DNA of 64,000 bases from Hyphomicrobium sp. (GCF_003987855.1 NZ_RXIZ01000007.1:256477-320476), one strand, 5' to 3'; shown: positions 52,497-62,153, counted from the stretch's first letter. Notes: generated from the letters alone by a model not told the origin. Numbers and translations: made by a program.

Positions 52497-53417
52497 ATGC
52501 TCAAAGTGTTTAGATTTGAAAGCCAGAGAATTTCCCACCAAGGCAACCAAAGCTTTTGCGCAGCATGCCGCTCGCATCCCTGGCTCGTGTTGATGGTGGC
52601 CCTAGCGGCGACCGCCTTGTTTCAAATCGCCCCGTCGATGGCGCAGAGCACCGGAGGTCCCGACCAAGTCGGCACGGCAGACGGCGACTCGTCCAAGCAA
52701 GCGGCGCTGCCTCGCCGCGTCGTGATCCGCTTCCTGACCGACAGCGATTTCCCCCCGTTTGATTTCTACGATGAGGACGGCGTTCTTGTCGGCTTCAACG
52801 TCGACCTGGCCCGCGCCATCTGCCTTGAGCTGAACACGTCCTGCGATATCAAGGTCCGGCCCTGGGAAGAACTCATCCCCGCGCTCCTGAAGGGAGACGC
52901 TGATGCCGTCATCGCCGGACATAAGGTAACGGCTGCCGCCCTGAAGCAGGTCGATTTTACCGACCGTTATTTTCACACGCCGGGTCGCTTCGCCGGCCGA
53001 AAGGATGCCCCGGAATCTGAGATGTCTCCCGGCGGCCTGGAAGGCAAACGCATCGCAGTCGCGCGAGGTACGCCCCATGAAGCGTTTTTGCGCGCATTTT
53101 TTCGCGATAGTCCTCTCGTCGTCTACGAAAATGCCGACCTCGCTCGCGAAGGCTTGGCCGCAGGCAAGGCCGATTACATCTTCGACGACGGCATATCGCT
53201 GGCGTTCTGGTTGAACGGTACGCTATCGCGCCAATGCTGCGAAATGCGCGGCGGACCATTCCTAGAGCCAAAGTTCTTCGGCGATGGGATCGCGATTGCA
53301 GTGCCGAAGAACGACCCCGGCATTAGGCTTTTGCTCAACAAGGCGCTTGATCGCGTGCGCGCCTCCGGACGGTTCGAGGAACTCGTCCAGCGCTACTTTC
53401 CCGTTAGAATCTATTGA
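52497..53417 (+). CDS. Family 3 periplasmic solute-binding protein, no transporter adjoining
   Basis: A 306-residue protein with a signal peptide (HPWLVLMVALAATALFQIAP) and a type II amino-acid-binding fold: FLTDSDFPPFDFYDEDG, VGFNVDLARAICLELNTSCD, GDADAVIAGHKVTA and AGKADYIFDDGISLAFWL, with an acidic/aromatic ligand pocket. Such proteins usually feed an amino-acid ABC importer, but none adjoins. The start at 52497 is separated from the divergent glycosyltransferase start by 49 bases, so they share a short promoter region. Confidence 0.87.
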   Translation: MLKVFRFESQRISHQGNQSFCAACRSHPWLVLMVALAATALFQIAPSMAQSTGGPDQVGTADGDSSKQAALPRRVVIRFLTDSDFPPFDFYDEDGVLVGFNVDLARAICLELNTSCDIKVRPWEELIPALLKGDADAVIAGHKVTAAALKQVDFTDRYFHTPGRFAGRKDAPESEMSPGGLEGKRIAVARGTPHEAFLRAFFRDSPLVVYENADLAREGLAAGKADYIFDDGISLAFWLNGTLSRQCCEMRGGPFLEPKFFGDGIAIAVPKNDPGIRLLLNKALDRVRASGRFEELVQRYFPVRIY

Positions 53418-53511
53418 AATAGATGCGGGCGCCAACTGTCAGATATAAATTGACAAGCTTAATGCGCGGTTGGCGTTCCCGGCCCAGCGCGACAGGCTAA
53501 CTTGCCGGATT

Positions 53512-54855
53512 ATGATGCGCAAACTCGCCCGATCCTTTCTGTATGCGTTGTTGTCGGCCATGCTGATCGTGCCGCCGAGCGGATCAGCAGATGCGCGAAC
53601 CGGCTATTACAAATCCGGCTGGCGAAAATATCATAAGCGCTATCGATCACGCGCTGGCATCGGCAGAGACCAGGTCGCGGTACGCACGCCCATCCCGCCT
53701 ATCCCGCAGGCACCACCGGCACGTCCACAGAAACTACTCACACGCGATGAAATTCTCGCCAGTGATCCCGCGCGCCTGGAAAGGCTCGGCGGCAGATTGG
53801 TGGTCGGCTTCGACAGCTTCTCGCAGGTGAAGCCGCTGGTCGAGAAGAAAGCCATCGCAGGGATCTTCATCACCGACCACAATGTTCGCGGCCGAAAGGT
53901 CGAGGACGTAGCCAGGGACATCGACGAACTCCAGTCGATCCGCCGCGCCCAAGGCTTGCCACGCCTCATCGTCGCTGCCGATCAGGAGGGAGGATACGTT
54001 TCACGTCTTTCACCGCCGCTCAAATGGCAGCCCACCTTGGGCATGATCATCGCCAAGCTCAAGAACGACGATGAGCGGGAGAAGACTGTCCGCCAGTACG
54101 CGGAAGCTCAAGCGCGCGAACTTGAGCGTCTCGGCATCACAATGAATTTCGGTCCGGTGGTCGATCTGCGACTTGGCTCGCCGGACCGCGACGACGGCGA
54201 GACACGTATCTTCTGGCGAGCAATCGACAAGGACCCCTATATCGTCGCGAAAGTAGCGGCGTGGTATTGCGATACGCTCACCAAGTTCAACATCATCTGC
54301 ACACTTAAACACTTTCCGGGACTGGGCCGCGTCGCGCGCGACACCCATGTGATGTCGGCGGACATCGTCGCCAAGGAGAGTCAGCTCGAACTCACCGACT
54401 GGGTGCCTTTCCGCCGCGTCATGACGGAGCCGGGCATAGCGACCATGATCGGCCACGTGCGCCTCGATGCCATCGACAAAACGACGCCAGCTTCATTTTC
54501 TGATGCCGTTATCAATAGGGTGATCCGCCCGCGCTTTGAAAACGACGGCTTGCTCATCACCGACGACTTCAGCATGGGAGCCGTCACCAAATCTCGCGAT
54601 GGGCTCGGAGGCGCGGCTGTGAAAGCTCTCAATGCCGGTGTGGACCTCATTCTGCTCTGCACTGTCGACCAGAGCTTCGACATTCTGATGTCTGCGCTTC
54701 TCGAAGCCGATCGAAACGGTGAAATCGCTCTCGCGCGTGAGAACGAAACGCGCGAGCGCCTCAAAAGATATGTTTTTGTCGACGATCGCGATTTACCGCC
54801 GCCTGCGCCCGTCCAGGCGCAGCAGAATTCGCCGCCGCCCGCGCGTCCGAACTGA
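53512..54855 (+). CDS. Glycoside hydrolase family 3, NagZ-like beta-N-acetylhexosaminidase
   Basis: A 447-residue exported enzyme with a signal peptide (FLYALLSAMLIVPPSGSADA), a basic linker and a GH3 N-terminal barrel. Motifs include AADQEGGYVSRLSPPLKW, NFGPVVDL, LKHFPGLGRVARDTHVM (the KHFPGxG and D-x-H pair) and LLITDDFSMGAV with the catalytic Asp. These match NagZ-type peptidoglycan-recycling hexosaminidases, but a signal peptide suggests periplasmic action. A Pro/Ala-rich tail follows. Two adjacent ATG codons (53512 and 53515) are possible starts. Confidence 0.9.
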   Translation: MMRKLARSFLYALLSAMLIVPPSGSADARTGYYKSGWRKYHKRYRSRAGIGRDQVAVRTPIPPIPQAPPARPQKLLTRDEILASDPARLERLGGRLVVGFDSFSQVKPLVEKKAIAGIFITDHNVRGRKVEDVARDIDELQSIRRAQGLPRLIVAADQEGGYVSRLSPPLKWQPTLGMIIAKLKNDDEREKTVRQYAEAQARELERLGITMNFGPVVDLRLGSPDRDDGETRIFWRAIDKDPYIVAKVAAWYCDTLTKFNIICTLKHFPGLGRVARDTHVMSADIVAKESQLELTDWVPFRRVMTEPGIATMIGHVRLDAIDKTTPASFSDAVINRVIRPRFENDGLLITDDFSMGAVTKSRDGLGGAAVKALNAGVDLILLCTVDQSFDILMSALLEADRNGEIALARENETRERLKRYVFVDDRDLPPPAPVQAQQNSPPPARPN

Positions 54856-54983
54856 CGCGCTCTAAACCAACGCTCGGACCGATTTCGACGTTGGCGCGAC
54901 GAGCGTTCCTCGCGTGACAGCATCAACCTGTGTGATCGGCGACGGTGCCCGCAACAGATTAAAGCCGTCTCAGGAAATCGCTT

Positions 54984-55301
54984 ATGCAGGCATTTGCAAT
55001 CAGCTTCGTCGTTCGCGCCGCCGCGCTGATGCCGCTCATGATCATCGTGGCGACCGGCCTTTGGCTGCTGACAAAAAAACTCGGGTTCATGCGGCTTGAT
55101 CAACCGTTCTCGCCGGCAGACTCGCGCACCTGGCCGCTATCGTTCGCCGCTTTCAACGCTGGCGTTTACGGATTGGTATTCGCTGCAGTGCTGGCGGTGA
55201 TCGGAGATAACGCACTTTCGGCTGGGATATCGGCCGGGGTCGCCACGTTGATCTCACTGCGCGCGGTCCCAGTGATCGCATTCCGGCACTTCAACAAATG
55301 A
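54984..55301 (+). CDS. Small membrane protein of unknown function
   Basis: A 105-residue protein with three membrane helices (AALMPLMIIVATGLWLLT, AFNAGVYGLVFAAVLAVI and GISAGVATLISLRAVPVI). No domain recognised. AGGAA lies upstream of the ATG. It stands between the GH3 gene and the convergent SnoaL-like gene, where a long hairpin lies. Confidence 0.5.
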   Translation: MQAFAISFVVRAAALMPLMIIVATGLWLLTKKLGFMRLDQPFSPADSRTWPLSFAAFNAGVYGLVFAAVLAVIGDNALSAGISAGVATLISLRAVPVIAFRHFNK

Positions 55302-55375
55302 ATTCGAGCAGCGCGGTCGCCATCTCGCCGCTGCGCCAGTTGGAAAGAGAAAGGAGGTCTTAAATACCATCGCTA

Positions 55376-55434
55376 TGCGTTGCGAGGAGCACGGCGGGAC
55401 TTCCCCCATCGCTCCGTTGTGCTCCTCGAACGCC
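55376..55434. other. Long stem-loop between convergent genes
   Basis: CGAGGAGCAC (55383-55392) and GTGCTCCTCG (55419-55428) pair perfectly; adding GCGTT/AACGC outside a one-base bulge gives a 15-bp stem. No T-run follows on either strand, so it may be a rho-type end, an attenuator or a small RNA. Confidence 0.45.
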
Positions 55435-55449
55435 ATCGGAGATGAGCGA

Positions 55450-55992
55450 TTAAAGCGGCGGTGTCTTCGCAGCCGCTTCCCCAAACGCCTCGCCAACGCT
55501 TCTCGGGTCGGCCGCGAGAGAATGGCGCACGATAAGCCAAGCTCCATCGACGAGCGCGAACTCCGCCGTGAAGCGGCCGCCGAGCAAGATCCGAGTTCCC
55601 TTGCGCTCACCCGTCAACCGATAAACGACCGGACCTCTGATCACTGCGATTCCGCATCCCGGCGTCAGTTCCGCCGGCTTGATGGACAAGCCGGGGCGTC
55701 GAACAAGGAAATCCTTGTAATACCCGCGGATCGCATCGCGGCCTTTGTAGGCTTTCCCGTCTTTCGTCGCGATCAAGGTTGCATTGACCGCATAGAGTCC
55801 CGCAATACGATCGGCGTCACCCGTGGCAAACTCTGCCCGCCATCGGTTCAGGAGCTGCACGACCGTGACGTCGGTTGGCTTCTGGCAAGCCTCTTCTGCG
55901 ACGGCTAACGGGACCCACGCATCCCCTGTCCCCGCGGCAAATATGAATGCAATCGAGCAGAGCCACCGCCAGCCATTCGCAAACCTCGCCAT
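55450..55992 (-). CDS. SnoaL/DUF4440-like NTF2-fold secreted protein
   Basis: A 180-residue protein with a signal peptide (WRWLCSIAFIFAAGTGDAWV) and a cone-shaped NTF2-fold domain of the SgcJ/DUF4440 type: VQLLNRWRAEFATGDADRIA, LYAVNATLIATKDGKAYKGR, IRGYYKDFLVRRPG and FALVDGAWLIVRHS. Members of this group bind or isomerise small hydrophobic molecules; a role in the periplasm is unusual but several are exported. The ATG at 55992 is preferred over 56043 because the signal begins there. Confidence 0.72.
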   Translation of the reverse strand: MARFANGWRWLCSIAFIFAAGTGDAWVPLAVAEEACQKPTDVTVVQLLNRWRAEFATGDADRIAGLYAVNATLIATKDGKAYKGRDAIRGYYKDFLVRRPGLSIKPAELTPGCGIAVIRGPVVYRLTGERKGTRILLGGRFTAEFALVDGAWLIVRHSLAADPRSVGEAFGEAAAKTPPL

Positions 55993-56286
55993 TACGCCCC
56001 CGCCCTTGGACCACCATCCGGCCGAATGTTGAATTGATTCCACAAGGCCGTGAAATCCGGATTGCCGCTTAAGCGGCTCGGGTCCATTTTCGGCCGACCT
56101 GCGACTTCAGGATGACAATAGGATCAACCGGTTGCGAGCTAGGCGAATTGCTGCTCGCCCGATTGCAAAGCCCCACGGGCTTTGATACAAGGCGGTAGGA
56201 AAAAGCGCGGACACCGGCAGCCAAAAGCTCCGGAGTCGGTGTTTTTGCGCATTGATCAAACAGAATTCTTCAGAGGATACAACTGC

Positions 56287-56625
56287 TTGCAGGTTCTCGT
56301 TCGCGACAACAATGTTGATCAGGCCCTCAAGGCGCTCAAGAAGAAATTGCAGCGTGAGGGCGTCTTCCGCGAGATGAAGCTCCGCGGCCATTTTGAAAAG
56401 CCCTCCGAAAAAAGAGCACGTGAGAAAGCGGAAGCGGTTCGCCGCGCTCGCAAGCTCGCCCGCAAGAAACTCCAGCGTGAAGGCCTTCTGCCGAGCAAGC
56501 CCGCGGCTTCCGCACGCGGTGGTCCTGGCGGCAAGGGCGGCCCTGGCCGTGGTGGCCCCGGTGCAGGTGGCGGTTTCCGTGGCGGCCAGAGCGGTGGCGG
56601 CAGCACGGGCGGCGGCGGTTTCTAA
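56287..56625 (+). CDS. rpsU: 30S ribosomal protein S21 with a glycine-rich tail
   Basis: A 112-residue form of S21, which helps the small subunit bind mRNA near the anti-Shine-Dalgarno end. The core is standard ([40 protein letters not shown]), but the gene runs on into a ~40-residue tail of [15 protein letters not shown] repeats. The start is TTG at 56287 with AGAGGA upstream; the frame is open before it but adds no conserved sequence. A strong terminator follows. Confidence 0.92.
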   Translation: MQVLVRDNNVDQALKALKKKLQREGVFREMKLRGHFEKPSEKRAREKAEAVRRARKLARKKLQREGLLPSKPAASARGGPGGKGGPGRGGPGAGGGFRGGQSGGGSTGGGGF

Positions 56626-56653
56626 ACTCGCTTGCGTTCACTATTGAATTTCG

Positions 56654-56686
56654 AACAGGCCTGCGGTGACGCAGGCCTGTTTGTTT
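56654..56686 (+). terminator. Rho-independent terminator of rpsU
   Basis: A perfect 12-bp stem, AACAGGCCTGCG (56654-56665) with CGCAGGCCTGTT (56670-56681) over a GTGA loop, followed by TTGTTT, 29 bases after the rpsU stop codon. Confidence 0.9.
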
Positions 56687-56709
56687 GGGCGGCGTCCCCG
56701 GCAGAGGCG

Positions 56710-57540
56710 CTAATGCGGCGGGCCCTTCAGCTTCCCGGCACGCAATCGGTCGATCCAATGATCGATGAACGCGAATGATGGGCCATCGTGAATGACATGA
56801 CCGCCCCCGGGAATGATCTTGATCTCTTTCGGCTCGTTGGCCGCCGCATAAAGGCGTCGACCCATCTCGACCGGAACGACCTCATCCGCATCACCGTGAA
56901 GGATGAAGATGGGAACGTGCACATCCCGGATGTGCTTGATCGTCTCGTACCGGTCTTGAAGTAGAAGGTTCACCGGCAGCCACGGGAACTGCGCTACTGC
57001 GAGCTCGACGATCGACGTGTAGGGCGCATCGAGGATGACGCCGTCGACCTTTTTTTCGGTCGCCACCCGAATCGCAACGCCGCTACCCAGTGACTCACCA
57101 TAGAGGATGATGTCTTCAGGCCTCACGCCATCCTTGATGAGCGTATCGTAGGCTAGCTTCGCATCGGCAATATTGGCAGCCTCTGAAGGCGAACCAGTCG
57201 ACCCGCTGTAGCCTCGGTACGCGAGCATCAGCATGCCCAGACCGTCGTCGAGATATTTGCGCATCGTCCCGCTGCGAAAGGCCAGCGAGCCGCCATTGCC
57301 GTGAAGATAGAGCAGCGTCGGCTTGCCAGGGCGGGCCTTGCCGTACCAAGCAATCAGCTTTTCGCCGTCAGGCGTCGGGATGACGATTTCGGAGACACGG
57401 GAAAGCCCCGCTGCCGCCGGCGACGCCCGGACCGTTTCGGGAAAATACATGAAGCGGCGCTGTGCAAAGTACATCACCGCCACAACCGTCATGTAGGCGA
57501 GGACCGCGAAAATCAGGATGGCCTTCAAAGCCAAAAGCAT
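56710..57540 (-). CDS. Membrane-anchored alpha/beta-hydrolase (ABHD13/17-like)
   Basis: A 276-residue hydrolase with one N-terminal membrane helix (LKAILIFAVLAYMTVVAVMY) and a catalytic domain on the outside of or within the membrane surface. It shows FYFPET-like RRFMYFPET, TLLYLHGNGGSLAFRSG, the nucleophile elbow YGESLGSG, an acid in FILHGDADEVVPVEMG and a late His in GGGHVIHDGP. The closest group is the Bem46/ABHD13 type, substrate unknown. The ATG at 57540 follows AAAGG and clears the upstream gene end at 57554. Confidence 0.83.
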   Translation of the reverse strand: MLLALKAILIFAVLAYMTVVAVMYFAQRRFMYFPETVRASPAAAGLSRVSEIVIPTPDGEKLIAWYGKARPGKPTLLYLHGNGGSLAFRSGTMRKYLDDGLGMLMLAYRGYSGSTGSPSEAANIADAKLAYDTLIKDGVRPEDIILYGESLGSGVAIRVATEKKVDGVILDAPYTSIVELAVAQFPWLPVNLLLQDRYETIKHIRDVHVPIFILHGDADEVVPVEMGRRLYAAANEPKEIKIIPGGGHVIHDGPSFAFIDHWIDRLRAGKLKGPPH

Positions 57541-57553
57541 GCGTGCCTTTGTT

Positions 57554-58945
57554 CTAGTCCCGTTGGCGGACCAGGTAGCCAATCCTGTCACCTTCCCGTT
57601 CACGAATGCTTTCGAGAGCAGCCATCACTTCGAGGCCGTGAAGCGGCAGTCCGGTCTCCGCGACGGAATCCTGATTGAGCTTCATCAACTCGCGATAAAT
57701 CGGTTCGGCGGTTTTGTGAAGCATCGCCACGACGGCCACGGTCCGGCGCGGCATGTTGGTCGGCACGCGCGGAAAGACTGACGACAGCAGCTCTTTGGCG
57801 CTATCCGACATATGCGCCGAAAACCGTCCGAGCGTCGAGACAAGCTTGATCGCCGTCGTTTCCTCGAAGCGATAGTTGTATTTGTCCATCCACTCGAACA
57901 GCTTGTCCATCGTGAAGTCCTGCAGGCGAATGCCAGCAGTATCGCGATAGTCCTGCCATTCCGCGACAAGATCGAAGCCCGACTCCATATCGATATCGGC
58001 GGGCGCGAATGTCAGGTCGGTCGCCACGCCGACGCGGTCGAGGAAATCCTTGTTCTTCCGTGCGATATGGGTGGGATAAGTCGGCAGCTTGAACATGCCG
58101 AAGCTGCCGCGCTCGTAGGCGAGCCGCACGAGCTTGGAACAGAAGAGATTGCGCGTGTCGTCGGTGCGCATCGAAAAATCATAAAGGATGCGCTTGCCGC
58201 CCTTCGCCCGTGACGCCGCGACGTAGTCAAAGATGTACTTGGCCGCGCGAGCGGCAAGGTCCGGGTCCCGATGGCGATAGAGCACTGCGCGGACGATGTT
58301 GTGATCCAGCGCCTTTGCCAGCGGATTGATGATTGCCCCATCCTCGATCAGGCTTTCGACCATCCAATGATCGCCCTGGGGATCGATGTAGACGATCCCG
58401 ATGTGGCTGAATTGACTGTCGACGTCCCCGATCCTCGCGATCGCCGCGCTGTTGTGCGCCGTTCCACGAACGAGCAAGACGTCGCCGGAGCGGAAATAGC
58501 TCGCCGTGCCATTCCGGTAGAAGGCGTAATTGACGAGCGTATTGTTGTCGGCCCCGGTGAAGCCGCGAAGAAGATACCCGGTCCCCTCGTTCGTCCTCGG
58601 ATGCCCCGTGGTGATCTCGCCGAGCATGTCCGAAACATAGCGTAGGACGCGGAACACGTCCCGGAAGCCTTGCGCCACCTCCGGCGTCATCAAGCCAAGC
58701 ATCTCGTAGTGGCCAAGATGATCTCGGAGCCCGACGCGAAGATCGAACAGCCGGTACATCAGTTGCGGCGCCTGCCGGGCAACGGCGGCGACATCGTAGT
58801 CGGCGAACCGCGCTTTCGAGGCGCGCTCGTAGATGAATTGGAGGTTACGCGCCAGCAGCGCCGAGTTCGTCACCGGAGTGGCGGCAAGCGTTTCGATGTG
58901 CGCGATATCGGTTTCGAACGACGCGGACGCAACGGGAGCCAACAC
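57554..58945 (-). CDS. YiiX/YebB-like permuted papain-fold protein
   Basis: A 463-residue protein with a permuted NlpC/P60-type peptidase core: the His comes first (FSHIGIVYIDPQGDHWMVES) and the Cys later (NLFCSKLVRLAYERG), with GDVLLVRGTAHNS as the entry loop. In the family the substrate is unclear; cell-wall or lipid amide hydrolysis has been suggested. Extra helical regions flank the core. The start is GTG at 58945 with GAGGG upstream. No signal peptide. Confidence 0.78.
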   Translation of the reverse strand: MLAPVASASFETDIAHIETLAATPVTNSALLARNLQFIYERASKARFADYDVAAVARQAPQLMYRLFDLRVGLRDHLGHYEMLGLMTPEVAQGFRDVFRVLRYVSDMLGEITTGHPRTNEGTGYLLRGFTGADNNTLVNYAFYRNGTASYFRSGDVLLVRGTAHNSAAIARIGDVDSQFSHIGIVYIDPQGDHWMVESLIEDGAIINPLAKALDHNIVRAVLYRHRDPDLAARAAKYIFDYVAASRAKGGKRILYDFSMRTDDTRNLFCSKLVRLAYERGSFGMFKLPTYPTHIARKNKDFLDRVGVATDLTFAPADIDMESGFDLVAEWQDYRDTAGIRLQDFTMDKLFEWMDKYNYRFEETTAIKLVSTLGRFSAHMSDSAKELLSSVFPRVPTNMPRRTVAVVAMLHKTAEPIYRELMKLNQDSVAETGLPLHGLEVMAALESIREREGDRIGYLVRQRD

Positions 58946-59063
58946 GAAAAAACCCTCAAACCCCTACTGTCCAGGACTATAGCAGACCGAACCGGCTCTG
59001 CTTGGAGCCGCCGCAATCGGCAATCATCTGTTGCCGAACGGCCCCAATGTCCGACGGGTCCGG

Positions 59064-60488
59064 CTAGTCCGCCGCCAGGGCTTTAACGATCTCTTCCGTC
59101 ATTTTCTTGGCATCGCCCAAGACCATCACGGTGTTGTCGCGATAAAAGACCGGGTTATCGATGCCGGCGTAGCCCGAAGCCAGCGACCGCTTGTTGAAGA
59201 ACACCGTTCCCGCCTTCCAGACCTGGAGCACCGGCATACCGTAGATCGGCGAGGACTTGTCTTCCTCGGCCGCCGGATTGACGACGTCGTTGGCGCCGAT
59301 GACGTAGACTGCGTCGGCCTGCGAAAATTCGCTATTGATGTCTTCGAGTTCGAACACTTCATCGTAGGGGACGTTGGCTTCTGCGAGGAGCACGTTCATG
59401 TGGCCGGGCATACGGCCTGCGACCGGATGAATGGCGTACTTGACCTCGACCCCCGCTTTTTTCAGGGAATCTGCCATCTCGCGAAGCGCGTGCTGAGCCT
59501 GGGCCACGGCCATGCCGTACCCAGGCACGATGATGACCTTGGCCGAATTCTTGAGGACATACGCGGCGTCTTCCGCGGAGCCCAGCTTGACGGGCTTCTG
59601 CTCTCCGCCGTCGCCCGCGCCTGCCACAGCGGTTTCGCCGCCAAAGCCGCCCGCGATCACCGACAGGAACTGCCGGTTCATGGCTTTGCACATGATGTAC
59701 GACAGGATCGCGCCGGAGGAGCCGACGAGAGCCCCGGTGATGATCAAGGCCACATTGCCGAGCGTGAAACCGATGCCTGCAGCAGCCCAGCCCGAGTAGG
59801 AGTTCAGCATCGACACGACGACGGGCATGTCGGCGCCACCGATGGGAATGATGATCAGAACGCCGATCAGCAGCGCCAGCAGAACGATCAGCCAGAACAG
59901 CCATGCCGAACCGGCGGAAACGATGAAGGCATAGATTATGAAGATCAGCAGAATGAACAGGCTGGCGTTGATCAGGTGACGTGCTGGCAGCAGGATCGGC
60001 TTACCCGACATCCGGCCCGAGAGCTTGGAAAAGGCAATCACCGACCCGGTAAAGGTGATGGCGCCGATCGCAACGCCGAGCGACATCTCGAGCAAGCTGC
60101 CGCCCTTGATCCCGAGATCAGGATTCGTCGGATCGACGAGAATGCCGAAGGCAGACGGCGCGTAAAGCGCGCTCGCGGCGACAAAGACGGCGGCGAGACC
60201 AACGAGCGAGTGAAACGCTGCGACGAGTTCCGGCATCATCGTCATCGGAATCTCACGCGCGGTCTTCGCGCCGATAAAGGCACCGATGCCAAGCCCGGCC
60301 ACAATGAGCATCCACGACATCGCCGTCGGCTCGGCAATGCCGAGCGTCGTTAGAATGGCGACGGTCATGCCAATCATGCCGTAGAGGTTGCCCTTGCGCG
60401 ACGTCGCTGGGCTAGACAGGCCTCGAAGCGCCAGGATGAAGAGAACGCCGGCGGCGAGATAAAGCAGTGCGGCGACGTTTGCGGACAT
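59064..60488 (-). CDS. pntB: NAD(P) transhydrogenase subunit beta
   Basis: A 474-residue inner-membrane subunit of proton-translocating transhydrogenase, which makes NADPH from NADH using the proton gradient. Nine or so membrane helices are followed by the NADP-binding domain with IVPGYGMAVAQAQHALREMA, YAIHPVAGRMPGHMNVLLAE, VIGANDVVNPAAEEDKSSPI and LASGYAGIDNPVFY. It is the last of three pnt genes in the split arrangement usual in alphaproteobacteria. Confidence 0.96.
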   Translation of the reverse strand: MSANVAALLYLAAGVLFILALRGLSSPATSRKGNLYGMIGMTVAILTTLGIAEPTAMSWMLIVAGLGIGAFIGAKTAREIPMTMMPELVAAFHSLVGLAAVFVAASALYAPSAFGILVDPTNPDLGIKGGSLLEMSLGVAIGAITFTGSVIAFSKLSGRMSGKPILLPARHLINASLFILLIFIIYAFIVSAGSAWLFWLIVLLALLIGVLIIIPIGGADMPVVVSMLNSYSGWAAAGIGFTLGNVALIITGALVGSSGAILSYIMCKAMNRQFLSVIAGGFGGETAVAGAGDGGEQKPVKLGSAEDAAYVLKNSAKVIIVPGYGMAVAQAQHALREMADSLKKAGVEVKYAIHPVAGRMPGHMNVLLAEANVPYDEVFELEDINSEFSQADAVYVIGANDVVNPAAEEDKSSPIYGMPVLQVWKAGTVFFNKRSLASGYAGIDNPVFYRDNTVMVLGDAKKMTEEIVKALAAD

Positions 60489-60557
60489 TGGTTCGATCCC
60501 GGGCCTTGTTATCTGTTGCCTGTCACGTCTCTCGTGCGCGAGTGGATTACCGGCGCA

Positions 60558-60971
60558 TCAGCCTTCCTTCTTGGGCGGCGTTTCTTTTTTCTTGTACATC
60601 GCCAGCATGCGGTTGGTGACGAGGAAGCCGCCGAAGATGTTGATGGACGCCATCGTCAGCGCGAGGAAGCCGAACACTTTGGCAATGCCGCTATCGGATG
60701 CCGTAAGCGATACGCCAACCGCGAGCAGCGCGCCCACGACGATCACCGACGAAATTGCATTGGTGACGCTCATGAGTGGCGTATGCAGTGCCGGGGTCAC
60801 CGACCAGACCACGTAGTAGCCAACGAACACGGCGATGACGAAGACCATGAACTCGTAGACCGACGGGCTGACGAGCGAACCTTCCGCCGCCATTGCCGAT
60901 GAAGCCGAAAGCGCGGTGACCGCGAGGGCCGAAGCGAGAATGTGGATCGAGCGCATGGCGATGTTCCTCAT
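60558..60971 (-). CDS. pntAB: NAD(P) transhydrogenase subunit alpha, part 2 (membrane)
   Basis: A 137-residue membrane part of the alpha subunit, with three helices ([40 protein letters not shown] and [20 protein letters not shown]). Its ATG overlaps the stop of the first alpha gene (ATGA). An ATG at 60956 with TGAGGA upstream may be the true start and would begin a signal-like segment ([16 protein letters not shown]). Confidence 0.9.
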   Translation of the reverse strand: MRNIAMRSIHILASALAVTALSASSAMAAEGSLVSPSVYEFMVFVIAVFVGYYVVWSVTPALHTPLMSVTNAISSVIVVGALLAVGVSLTASDSGIAKVFGFLALTMASINIFGGFLVTNRMLAMYKKKETPPKKEG

Positions 60972-62107
60972 GCTGTCTTCGTCGCGAGATTGGGATGCAC
61001 GATCTGACCGCCCTTGGCGACCAGCGTGCCCTTGACCAGCTCATCGTCCCAATTGACCGCGAGCGTCTTTTCCTTCTTGTCGATCATCGTTTCGAGGAAC
61101 GCCAAGAGGTTTCTTGCATAAAGACTGGACGCGTTGACGGCGATCGTGCCGGCGAGATTGAGAGGTCCGAAAATCTTGACGCCGTTCGGGGTTTCGATCG
61201 TCCGCCCGGCCTCGGTGAGCTCGGTGTTGCCGCCGCGTTCGGCCGCAAGGTCGACGATCACGGAGCCCGGCTTCATGCTCTCGATCATCGCGCGCGAGAT
61301 GAGTTTGGGAGCGGGACGGCCCGGAATGAGTGCCGTCGTAATCACGAGATCCTGCGTCTTGATGTGGTTCGCGACGAGTTCTGCCTGCTTGGCCTGATAT
61401 TCCGCGCTCATTGGCTTGGCGTAACCTGCCGCCGTCTGAGCTTGTTTGAATTCGTCGTCCTCGACAGCGATGAACTTCGCTCCGAGGGACTGAACCTGCT
61501 CTTTCGTGGCCGGGCGAACGTCGGTCGCCGTCACCTGCGCTCCAAGGCGCCTGGCCGTCGCAATCGCCTGCAGACCAGCAACGCCGACGCCCATGATAAA
61601 AGCCTTCGCCGCCGGAACCGTGCCGGCCGGTGTCATCATCATCGGCAGCGCCTGCCCGAAAATCGCCGCGCCATCCACCACTGCCTTGTAGCCCGCGAGG
61701 TTCGCCTGGCTCGACAGCACGTCCATCGACTGCGCTCGCGTCGTGCGTGGCATGAACTCCATCGAGAAGACGGTCGCGCCAGTCTCGGCCAGCGCCGTAA
61801 GCTCGCCGCCTCCGCCATACGGGTCGATCATGCCGGCCACGATTGCACCGGGCTTCAGAGCCCTGATGTCTTCCGCCGAAGGTCTGCGAACCCTGAGGAG
61901 GATGTCTGCCCCAGCAAGGGCTTCAGCCTTGCCGACGACCTCGGCACCAGCCGCGCGATAAGCGTCGTCTGAAAAACGCGATCGCAAACCTGCGCCCTGT
62001 TCGATCCGGACGAGCGCGCCAAGGGCGGTGAACTTCTTGACCGTGTCCGGCGAAACCGCAACGCGCGGCTCATCGGCCGGCTCACTGGTAACAGCTATCG
62101 TAACCAT
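60968..62107 (-). CDS. pntAA: NAD(P) transhydrogenase subunit alpha, part 1 (NAD-binding)
   Basis: A 379-residue cytoplasmic NAD(H)-binding subunit, related to alanine dehydrogenase: [40 protein letters not shown] (Rossmann), [42 protein letters not shown] in the usual place. ATG 62107 is chosen; a GTG at 62119 is an alternative. It is the first gene of the pnt operon and follows the aa3 subunit IV gene after a terminator. Confidence 0.95.
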   Translation of the reverse strand: MVTIAVTSEPADEPRVAVSPDTVKKFTALGALVRIEQGAGLRSRFSDDAYRAAGAEVVGKAEALAGADILLRVRRPSAEDIRALKPGAIVAGMIDPYGGGGELTALAETGATVFSMEFMPRTTRAQSMDVLSSQANLAGYKAVVDGAAIFGQALPMMMTPAGTVPAAKAFIMGVGVAGLQAIATARRLGAQVTATDVRPATKEQVQSLGAKFIAVEDDEFKQAQTAAGYAKPMSAEYQAKQAELVANHIKTQDLVITTALIPGRPAPKLISRAMIESMKPGSVIVDLAAERGGNTELTEAGRTIETPNGVKIFGPLNLAGTIAVNASSLYARNLLAFLETMIDKKEKTLAVNWDDELVKGTLVAKGGQIVHPNLATKTA

Positions 62108-62153
62108 GTCTCGGTCCACTTGAGAGCGTGCAGAGCGCAGCGGCTGGGAAACG

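Noticed and set aside
59031..60353. 440-residue plus-strand frame opposite pntB
   Set aside because: His/Asp/Arg-rich shadow of the transhydrogenase gene with no start signal or domain.
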